64,000 nt of DNA from the NCBI GenBank assembly GCA_019843655.1, contig JACDQD010000005.1:4677575-4741574 (forward strand), given 5' to 3'. Shown in pieces: positions 63,501-64,000 of this stretch. Positions within the stretch are counted from its first letter, which is position 1, and the number at the start of each line of letters is the position of its first letter. Both the position numbers and the translations under genes were made by a program. The notes beneath the pieces are model-generated. The model saw nothing but the letters and a program-made list of their open reading frames with translations. It did not search any database and had not been told where the DNA came from. The DNA comes from Lethocerus indicus (taxonomy: Eukaryota > Arthropoda > Insecta > Hemiptera > Belostomatidae).

Positions 63501-64000
63501 AATTAATCTAATATACTTGGTTTCTGTGCCCACTCACTTTTGAACTAACGTATTCCAGCCGGATCTCGGATACTATGAAAAACTGATTTTCGGGCGATAC
63601 AACACACGTCGCGGATAATTTCATGCGATTGTTGGGCTCTAGTTGAGGATGGCTGCATTGAACGAAGCGTACACGGGCGATATTAAAGGACAACGCGGCG
63701 CGGACTATTCCTGCTACAGGCAGGCCAGGAGAGCTGGACTGAGGGGCACATTCAGGGCTTTCCTCACTTCCAGAGTCCAGAACCTGGACTCAATCGTCAG
63801 ATACGCCGACAGGGACCTGCCAGTAGTCAACATTAAGGTAACCTTCAACCCGCAATTTGGCCGATACTAACGAATTTTGAAAACTGAAAAAACTTATTTC
63901 TAATTGAATAAAGCTTTTAGTGATACGCCTTAATTATTGTAAACAGGGCGACGTCCTGTTCAACTCGTGGAAGGATATTTTCAATGGCGACGGAGGCTAC
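3084..64000 (+). CDS. Mp: Multiplexin, collagen XV/XVIII-like alpha chain with endostatin domain (26 exons, 3'-truncated by window)
   Basis: This is a secreted basement-membrane collagen and probable proteoglycan core protein. The spliced model of 2,625 nt (875 codons) stays open and every junction keeps phase. Approximate residues: signal peptide 1-39; acidic linker 52-100; poly-proline about 102-113; first Gly-X-Y block about 120-157; SGSG-bearing non-collagenous stretch to about 220, including a Cys-X-Cys; interrupted collagen about 222-637; linker to about 695; trimerisation domain about 698-748; Pro/Thr hinge to 787; endostatin from about 793. The family assignment rests on the combination of collagen, multiplexin trimerisation domain and endostatin, which is found only in collagen XV/XVIII orthologues. 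Roughly 100 C-terminal endostatin residues lie beyond the window. No thrombospondin-N-like domain is visible, so this start probably encodes a short isoform. Gene symbol is by family analogy. Confidence 0.93.
5165..5203. repeat. TA microsatellite
   Basis: About 19 uninterrupted TA units in intron 1. Confidence 0.95.
7214..7241. repeat. AG microsatellite
   Basis: Continuous AG repeat within a longer purine-rich stretch (7175-7245). Confidence 0.95.
7342..7374. repeat. CA microsatellite
   Basis: CGCACACGCACACAC-type tract. A complementary TG-rich tract lies about 75 bp downstream (7443-7470). Confidence 0.9.
7443..7470. repeat. TG-rich tract
   Basis: GCGTGTGTGCGTGTGCGTGTG-like repeat, complementary to the CA tract at 7342-7374. 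Confidence 0.85.
8338..8390. repeat. GGA-rich purine tract
   Basis: Nearly pure purine run of GAGGAAGAGGAGG type in intron 1. Confidence 0.85.
11954..11998. repeat. Perfect 11-bp inverted repeat with 23-nt spacer
   Basis: GTCAGTTGGGA (11954-11964) and TCCCAACTGAC (11988-11998) are exact reverse complements in intron 1. No function assigned. Confidence 0.8.
16943..16996 (+). repeat. Short AT-rich tandem duplication
   Basis: ATGGAGAAAAAT and ATATTTATGTAA each occur twice in close succession. Confidence 0.7.
17525..17557. repeat. GT microsatellite
   Basis: About 16 GT units in intron 1. Confidence 0.95.
20560..21110. other. GC/CpG-rich island in intron 1
   Basis: Marked rise in GC and CpG relative to the AT-rich surroundings, with no coding frame I can support. 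Candidate regulatory DNA or alternative promoter; also consistent with an old insertion. Confidence 0.35.
22500..22920. other. GC/CpG-rich island in intron 1
   Basis: Dense GC/CpG sequence open in several frames on both strands, which is what high GC alone produces. No domain is recognisable, so it is left non-coding. Confidence 0.35.
23360..23460 (+). repeat. Degenerate AT-rich repeat around AGTTTACG
   Basis: AGTTTACG occurs at 23360, 23408 and 23436, each time followed by ATAATATATGA-like or ATATATA sequence. Confidence 0.65.
24175..24214. repeat. GA microsatellite
   Basis: About 20 GA units in intron 1. Confidence 0.95.
27379..27408 (+). repeat. Dispersed relative of the 42-bp repeat
   Basis: The segment GAGAGATAGTATAACTTG plus AAAACGGAAGG in intron 1 closely matches the second half of the 42-bp units at 55.7 kb, nearly 28 kb away. 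This suggests a dispersed repeat family rather than a purely local duplication. Confidence 0.6.
30063..30160 (+). repeat. Direct repeat copy A (pair with 30403-30503)
   Basis: The core GCCAAATATTT(A/G)TATATAAAA followed by AGTAATAAAATATAGA and a CTTG(G/A)TAATGC(T/C)GGTTA motif recurs about 346 bp downstream with a few substitutions. Confidence 0.8.
30403..30503 (+). repeat. Direct repeat copy B (pair with 30063-30160)
   Basis: Second copy of the ~95-bp degenerate repeat; best conserved at 30437-30501. It lies just upstream of the 33-nt microexon 2 of the multiplexin gene. Confidence 0.8.
30989..31021 (+). CDS. Mp: Mp exon 2: 33-nt microexon
   Basis: A strong acceptor (TTTGTTTCAG) and donor (GTAAGT) bracket exactly 11 codons ([11 protein letters not shown]). 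It enters and leaves in phase 0, so it joins exons 1 and 3 without a shift, or can be skipped without a shift. It is isolated between two introns of 27.8 and 19.4 kb. The peptide is polar and acidic like the following exons. Support comes from splice sites and phase only. Confidence 0.65.
37590..38051 (+). repeat. Satellite array, ~71-bp unit, 6.3 copies
   Basis: Direct copies beginning GAACTTTAGTTAAGTACATT start at 37610, 37681, 37752, 37822, 37892, 37963 and 38034 (the last partial), giving spacings of 71, 71, 70, 70, 71 and 71. Each contains CCGCACCACCCTCAGG or a close variant, then GCGCTAGTTTATCGG. The copies at 37752 and 37822 appear identical over 70 bp, implying recent homogenisation. 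A degenerate tail of a unit precedes the first full copy. Confidence 0.95.
38098..38144 (-). repeat. Single inverted copy of the 71-bp satellite core
   Basis: Bases 38116-38144 are a perfect 29-bp reverse complement of the first part of the satellite unit, with weaker similarity extending to 38098. It faces the direct array across a ~46-bp spacer, so the array plus this copy form an asymmetric inverted-repeat structure, as seen in some transposon ends. Confidence 0.9.
38209..38460 (-). pseudogene. Decayed coding fragment of unknown family
   Basis: Read on the reverse strand, 38460 to 38209 is one frame of about 83 codons with a single internal TAA (38394-38392). The longer part contains [19 protein letters not shown], then [15 protein letters not shown] and a Leu-rich end before TAA at 38211-38209. 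The first part contains [18 protein letters not shown]. The composition looks protein-like and unlike the AT-rich surroundings. I do not recognise the family. It directly abuts the inverted satellite copy, so it may be the remnant of a mobile element or a captured gene piece. Confidence 0.35.
42273..42302. repeat. Perfect 11-bp inverted repeat
   Basis: ATCTCGGTCTC and GAGACCGAGAT flank an 8-nt spacer, forming a perfect GC-containing hairpin in intron 2. No function assigned. Confidence 0.85.
43946..43978 (+). repeat. Short dispersed repeat (pair with 48058-48090)
   Basis: CTACGGTATTCCAA and then CTCGGAGACCACAAG are shared with a segment at 48058 (28 of 33 positions identical by eye). The match suggests two remnants of the same dispersed element. 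Confidence 0.6.
45640..45880. other. GC-rich island in intron 2
   Basis: A GC-rich block with CpGs and homeodomain-type cores (TTAATCCCGGATTG) bounded by AT-rich DNA. Candidate enhancer by composition only. Confidence 0.3.
45905..45953. repeat. CTT/CTTCCT pyrimidine tract
   Basis: Imperfect TTCTTC and CTTCCT repeats forming a pure-pyrimidine run on the + strand. Confidence 0.85.
46590..47050. other. GC-rich island in intron 2
   Basis: The most G-rich block of the window, with several G runs (for example around 46675 and 46800), followed by TAATTAATTG-like cores. Candidate regulatory element or G-quadruplex-prone DNA. Confidence 0.3.
47780..48090. mobile_element. Possible retroelement tail fragment
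   Basis: This A/C-rich stretch differs from its surroundings. It contains a small hairpin (GGC/GCC stem, 47992-48002) preceded by CTGAAGA and followed by GAAAC, and it ends in the repeat shared with 43.95 kb. The layout resembles non-coding ends of old retroelements such as Penelope-like ones, but no reverse transcriptase is visible. The identity is tentative. Confidence 0.25.
50407..50460 (+). CDS. Mp: Mp exon 3: acidic linker
   Basis: A 54-nt phase-0 exon between a TTGTGTTCAG acceptor and a GTGAGT donor. It encodes 18 residues ([18 protein letters not shown]) rich in Asp/Glu/Ser. Acidic stretches like this precede glycosaminoglycan attachment sites in multiplexins, and an SGSG follows in the next exon. 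Confidence 0.78.
50563..50599. repeat. TA microsatellite
   Basis: Continuous TA repeat in intron 3. Confidence 0.95.
51267..51292. repeat. CA microsatellite
   Basis: ACACACACACCACACACACACA-type tract in intron 3. Confidence 0.9.
51426..51511. repeat. TA microsatellite (longest in window)
   Basis: More than 30 TA units with a single interruption near the 3' end, in intron 3. Confidence 0.95.
52349..52451 (+). CDS. Mp: Mp exon 4: SGSG site and proline-rich stretch
   Basis: A 103-nt exon that ends in phase 1 before GTACGA. It encodes an acidic DTDSSGSG segment, a candidate Ser-Gly glycosaminoglycan attachment site. This is followed by [11 protein letters not shown] and a run of prolines just before the first collagen residues. 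The GC-rich coding composition contrasts with the flanking introns. Confidence 0.85.
52452..52938 (+). other. Mp intron 4
   Basis: A 487-nt AT-rich intron bounded by GTACGA and TGTTCCAG; nothing else recognised. Confidence 0.7.
52939..52997 (+). CDS. Mp: Mp exon 5: start of collagen block 1
   Basis: The 59-nt exon completes a split Asp codon and encodes [20 protein letters not shown]. This gives the first Gly-X-Y triplets with the Lys-Gly-Glu/Glu-Arg-Gly pattern typical of collagen. It is flanked by TTCCAG and GTAAGT and leaves in phase 0, joining exon 6 at a glycine. Confidence 0.92.
53171..53296 (+). CDS. Mp: Mp exon 6: Gly-Pro-Pro block and second SGSG site
   Basis: A 126-nt phase-0 exon (42 codons). 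It opens with GPPGELIRG, continues with consecutive Gly-Pro-Pro triplets that strongly stabilise a triple helix, and then leaves the collagen repeat for an acidic/aromatic segment ending DYSGSGDDA. The SGSG between acidic residues is a good candidate glycosaminoglycan attachment site. Confidence 0.94.
53297..54911 (+). other. Mp intron 6
   Basis: A 1.6-kb intron with GTGAGT donor and TACCTTGCAG acceptor. The middle part, about 53.75-54.45 kb, is richer in GC and CpG than its ends. No gene was recognised. Confidence 0.6.
54912..54929 (+). CDS. Mp: Mp exon 7: 18-nt microexon
   Basis: Six codons (PSYGTH) sit between the strong acceptor ACCTTGCAG and the donor GTAAGT. It is phase 0 on both sides, so it can be included or skipped without a frame change. 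It lies in the non-collagenous segment between the first and second collagen blocks. Confidence 0.68.
55146..55325 (+). CDS. Mp: Mp exon 8: Cys-X-Cys non-collagenous segment and start of main collagen
   Basis: A 180-nt phase-0 exon (60 codons). It begins with an acidic Gly/Ser-rich stretch (EKNSGGSGG), followed by [13 protein letters not shown] and then Gly-X-Y triplets from [10 protein letters not shown]. Paired cysteines in this interruption occur in collagen XV/XVIII chains and are thought to form interchain bonds. NMS is a potential N-glycosylation site. Boundaries are TTGCAG and GTAAGT. Confidence 0.93.
55326..57273 (+). other. Mp intron 8
   Basis: A 1.9-kb intron (GTAAGT donor, ATCTTTTCAG acceptor). 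It contains a three-copy 42-bp tandem repeat at 55672-55797. Reading frames of up to 157 codons near 56.5-57.0 kb on both strands have no recognisable domain and are not called. Confidence 0.6.
55672..55797 (+). repeat. 42-bp tandem repeat, 3 copies
   Basis: Three consecutive 42-bp units start at 55672, 55714 and 55756, each opening GTTCG(G/A)TG(T/C)ATTG and containing ATAACTTG. Units 1 and 3 are the most alike (shared GTATAACTTGA and AACGG). The array lies within intron 8. A related half-unit (AGTATAACTTGAAAACGGA) is also present near 27387. Confidence 0.88.
57274..57382 (+). CDS. Mp: Mp exon 9: collagen with an RGD tripeptide
   Basis: A 109-nt exon, entry phase 0 and exit phase 1, encoding an uninterrupted Gly-X-Y run. 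It includes [10 protein letters not shown], and the RGD within it could be an integrin-binding site if exposed. The terminal G of AAAAGG joins the GA of exon 10 to complete a glycine. Confidence 0.95.
57383..57840 (+). other. Mp intron 9
   Basis: A 458-nt intron from GTAACA to TTTTCAG. It includes short repeated motifs around 57690 (GCCACTGGCG and GCCAGAAACTGGC) that could form weak hairpins. Nothing else was seen. Confidence 0.65.
57841..57929 (+). CDS. Mp: Mp exon 10: collagen, ends in an interruption
   Basis: An 89-nt exon continuing the Gly-X-Y frame (EPGLDGLPG, then [11 protein letters not shown]). It breaks into the non-collagenous SEFSNYD before GTAAGT. Exit phase is 0. Confidence 0.94.
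57930..58745 (+). other. Mp intron 10
   Basis: An 816-nt AT-rich intron with GTAAGT donor and TTTTTTTGTTCAG acceptor. It carries a perfect 12-bp inverted repeat at 58200-58229. Confidence 0.65.
58200..58229. repeat. Perfect 12-bp inverted repeat in intron 10
   Basis: TTAATAATAAGG and CCTTATTATTAA pair across a 6-nt loop (GCTTAG). The hairpin lies about 500 bp upstream of the 30-nt microexon 11. Confidence 0.85.
58746..58775 (+). CDS. Mp: Mp exon 11: 30-nt microexon
   Basis: Ten codons ([10 protein letters not shown]) lie between a long T-rich acceptor and a GTAACA donor, phase 0 on both sides. The basic/aromatic peptide falls in the collagen interruption begun in exon 10. It could be a cassette exon. 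Support comes from splice sites, phase and position. Confidence 0.7.
58776..59662 (+). other. Mp intron 11
   Basis: An 887-nt intron from GTAACA to ACGACAG. No further coding sequence was recognised. Confidence 0.65.
59663..59833 (+). CDS. Mp: Mp exon 12: collagen
   Basis: A 171-nt phase-0 exon (57 codons). After [10 protein letters not shown] it runs in Gly-X-Y triplets with many Lys-Gly-Glu, Lys-Gly-Asp and Arg-Gly pairs, ending GGKGER before GTAAGT. The charged composition is typical of the central helical part of multiplexins. Confidence 0.95.
59958..60075 (+). CDS. Mp: Mp exon 13: collagen
   Basis: A 118-nt exon starting after GACCGAAAG and ending in phase 1 before GTAACA. It encodes [10 protein letters not shown] through [10 protein letters not shown], with one imperfect triplet (RPA-A). 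NGT is a potential N-glycosylation site. The acceptor is AAG with a poor pyrimidine tract. A CAG nine bases downstream (exon start 59967) would also keep phase and the Gly-X-Y register, dropping one triplet, so the exact start is uncertain. Confidence 0.88.
60280..60360 (+). CDS. Mp: Mp exon 14: collagen, ends in an interruption
   Basis: An 81-nt exon that enters in phase 1 and leaves in phase 1. It encodes [16 protein letters not shown] followed by the non-helical [11 protein letters not shown]. The donor GTGTTT is weak but is the only one that keeps frame with exon 15. Confidence 0.87.
60448..60566 (+). CDS. Mp: Mp exon 15: collagen
   Basis: A 119-nt exon after TTGTATACAG. It completes a valine codon and encodes [16 protein letters not shown] and further charged triplets to GTNGIP, leaving in phase 0 before GTGAGA. 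The joined sequence continues in register into exon 16. Confidence 0.93.
60712..60927 (+). CDS. Mp: Mp exon 16: collagen with basic cluster
   Basis: A 216-nt phase-0 exon (72 codons). It contains [10 protein letters not shown], an interruption SVGAAE, the strongly basic [12 protein letters not shown], a long Gly-Pro-Pro run and GFPGFT. The basic cluster is a candidate heparin-binding site. The acceptor (GGGGTGTAAG) lacks a pyrimidine tract; it is chosen because it preserves both phase and Gly-X-Y register. The donor is GTCAGT. Confidence 0.91.
60928..61414 (+). other. Mp intron 16
   Basis: A 487-nt AT-rich intron from GTCAGT to GAACAACAG; nothing else seen. Confidence 0.7.
61415..61516 (+). 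CDS. Mp: Mp exon 17: collagen
   Basis: A 102-nt phase-0 exon (34 codons). [10 protein letters not shown] through KGEPGE are Gly-X-Y triplets; the exon ends in the non-helical VINAFGDP before GTGAAC. This starts an interruption close to the C-terminal end of the collagen region. Confidence 0.93.
61633..61725 (+). CDS. Mp: Mp exon 18: collagen with Gly-Pro-Pro run
   Basis: A 93-nt phase-0 exon (31 codons): [18 protein letters not shown], then repeated Gly-Pro-Pro triplets to GPP before GTAATT. The helical frame continues directly into exon 19. Confidence 0.94.
61805..61931 (+). CDS. Mp: Mp exon 19: end of collagen, His-rich linker
   Basis: A 127-nt exon ending in phase 1 before GTACAG. It carries the last triplets ([18 protein letters not shown]) and then a His-rich non-collagenous linker ([14 protein letters not shown]). 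The histidine cluster could bind metal, but this is only suggestive. Confidence 0.92.
61932..62328 (+). other. Mp intron 19
   Basis: A 397-nt intron. Besides the AAG acceptor used here there is a stronger pyrimidine-rich CAG acceptor ending at 62283. That would extend exon 20 upstream by 44 nt, in phase and with no stop, adding a hydrophobic stretch. Confidence 0.55.
62329..62397 (+). CDS. Mp: Mp exon 20: charged helical linker
   Basis: A 69-nt exon with entry phase 1 and exit phase 1. It encodes [20 protein letters not shown], a Glu/Lys/Leu-rich segment that looks alpha-helical and leads into the trimerisation domain. The chosen acceptor is CTGCTAAAG; a stronger alternative acceptor lies 45 nt upstream in frame, so the 5' boundary is uncertain. 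The donor is GTAAGT. Confidence 0.75.
62515..62606 (+). CDS. Mp: Mp exon 21: start of trimerisation domain
   Basis: A 92-nt exon after TTTTTCAG that completes an Asn codon. A linker ([14 protein letters not shown]) is followed by [16 protein letters not shown], which matches the first strand and helix of the collagen XV/XVIII trimerisation domain. It leaves in phase 0 before GTATAT. Confidence 0.9.
62705..62797 (+). CDS. Mp: Mp exon 22: core of trimerisation domain
   Basis: A 93-nt phase-0 exon (31 codons). The segment [20 protein letters not shown] followed by WQYIA has the family pattern: a Gly-Thr-Leu-Ala-Tyr strand, a Glu-rich turn, an L-x-V-R-V strand and an aromatic G-W/F before the last strand. 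This domain aligns three chains for triple-helix assembly. Confidence 0.95.
63017..63142 (+). CDS. Mp: Mp exon 23: end of trimerisation domain and hinge
   Basis: A 126-nt phase-0 exon (42 codons). It opens with LSSMVPIA, completing the last strand, then a Pro/Thr-rich hinge ([11 protein letters not shown] and onwards) and ends PMDGPS before GTAATG. Such a hinge is protease-sensitive in vertebrate collagen XVIII, where cleavage releases endostatin. Confidence 0.92.
63250..63264 (+). CDS. Mp: Mp exon 24: 15-nt candidate microexon
   Basis: Five codons (WHPKM) sit between a tandem acceptor (TCTAGCAG) and the donor GTAAGA, phase 0 on both sides. Using the upstream AG would add one Gln. The peptide contains the only histidine near the endostatin N-terminus. 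Because it is tiny and frame-neutral, it is supported by splice-site quality and position only and may be skipped. Confidence 0.5.
63265..63642 (+). other. Mp intron 24
   Basis: A 378-nt AT-rich intron. An open stretch after a TATTCCAG at 63558 runs into a stop with no phase-compatible donor, so it is not called an exon. Confidence 0.6.
63643..63837 (+). CDS. Mp: Mp exon 25: endostatin N-terminal part
   Basis: A 195-nt phase-0 exon (65 codons) after GGGCTCTAG. It encodes [40 protein letters not shown] and [14 protein letters not shown], the hallmark beginning of the endostatin fold. The cysteine in DYSCYRQ corresponds to the first conserved endostatin cysteine. The His and Asp ligands of the vertebrate zinc site are not present in the visible part. 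The donor is GTAACC. Confidence 0.97.
63947..64000 (+). CDS. Mp: Mp exon 26 (partial): endostatin continues past window
   Basis: After TGTAAACAG the frame continues [18 protein letters not shown] up to the last base of the window. This matches the endostatin segment with the conserved LF-x-SW motif. About 100 further residues, including the remaining cysteines and the stop codon, are expected outside the window. Confidence 0.95.

Noticed and set aside
63559..63619. Open stretch after a good acceptor (TATTCCAG) before endostatin, reading [19 protein letters not shown]
   Set aside because: It reaches a stop and the only nearby GT (63608) would leave the wrong phase for exon 25.

Overview
This window is eukaryotic, most likely an arthropod nuclear genome. 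It is AT-rich with scattered GC/CpG-rich patches and many microsatellites. It has very long introns, GT-AG splicing and a modern animal extracellular-matrix gene. I cannot name the species.

I can support one protein-coding gene, on the + strand: a multiplexin (collagen XV/XVIII family, Drosophila Mp-like) that produces endostatin. I reconstruct 26 in-frame exons running from an ATG at 3084 to the right edge of the window, where the gene is cut. Joined, they give 2,625 nt (875 codons) with no stop. The order is signal peptide, acidic linker, proline-rich stretch, interrupted Gly-X-Y collagen blocks with Ser-Gly-Ser-Gly glycosaminoglycan-type sites, a Cys-X-Cys non-collagenous segment, more collagen, a multiplexin trimerisation domain, a Pro/Thr hinge, and the first 83 residues of endostatin. 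No thrombospondin-N/laminin-G-like domain is visible between the signal peptide and the collagen. This start therefore looks like a short isoform, and the long isoforms, if they exist, would start upstream of the window.

Layout: 1-3083 is upstream sequence ending in a GA-rich leader. Exon 1 is at 3084-3236. Intron 1 (27.8 kb) and intron 2 (19.4 kb) are separated only by a 33-nt microexon. Exon 3 is at 50.4 kb, and from 52.3 kb to the end the exons are dense. The two giant introns hold microsatellites, short duplications, hairpins and GC-rich islands. They also hold one clear composite repeat at 37.6-38.4 kb: a ~71-bp satellite array with a single inverted copy, next to a decayed reverse-strand coding fragment. 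A possible old retroelement tail lies at 47.8-48.1 kb, with a related segment near 43.95 kb. I found no convincing second host gene, tRNA, rRNA or CRISPR array.

The most useful observations are the apparent short N-terminus, loss of the vertebrate endostatin zinc ligands, two SGSG sites flanking the first collagen block, a basic heparin-binding-like cluster inside the triple helix, several microexons and ambiguous splice acceptors, and the satellite array with its neighbouring coding relic.
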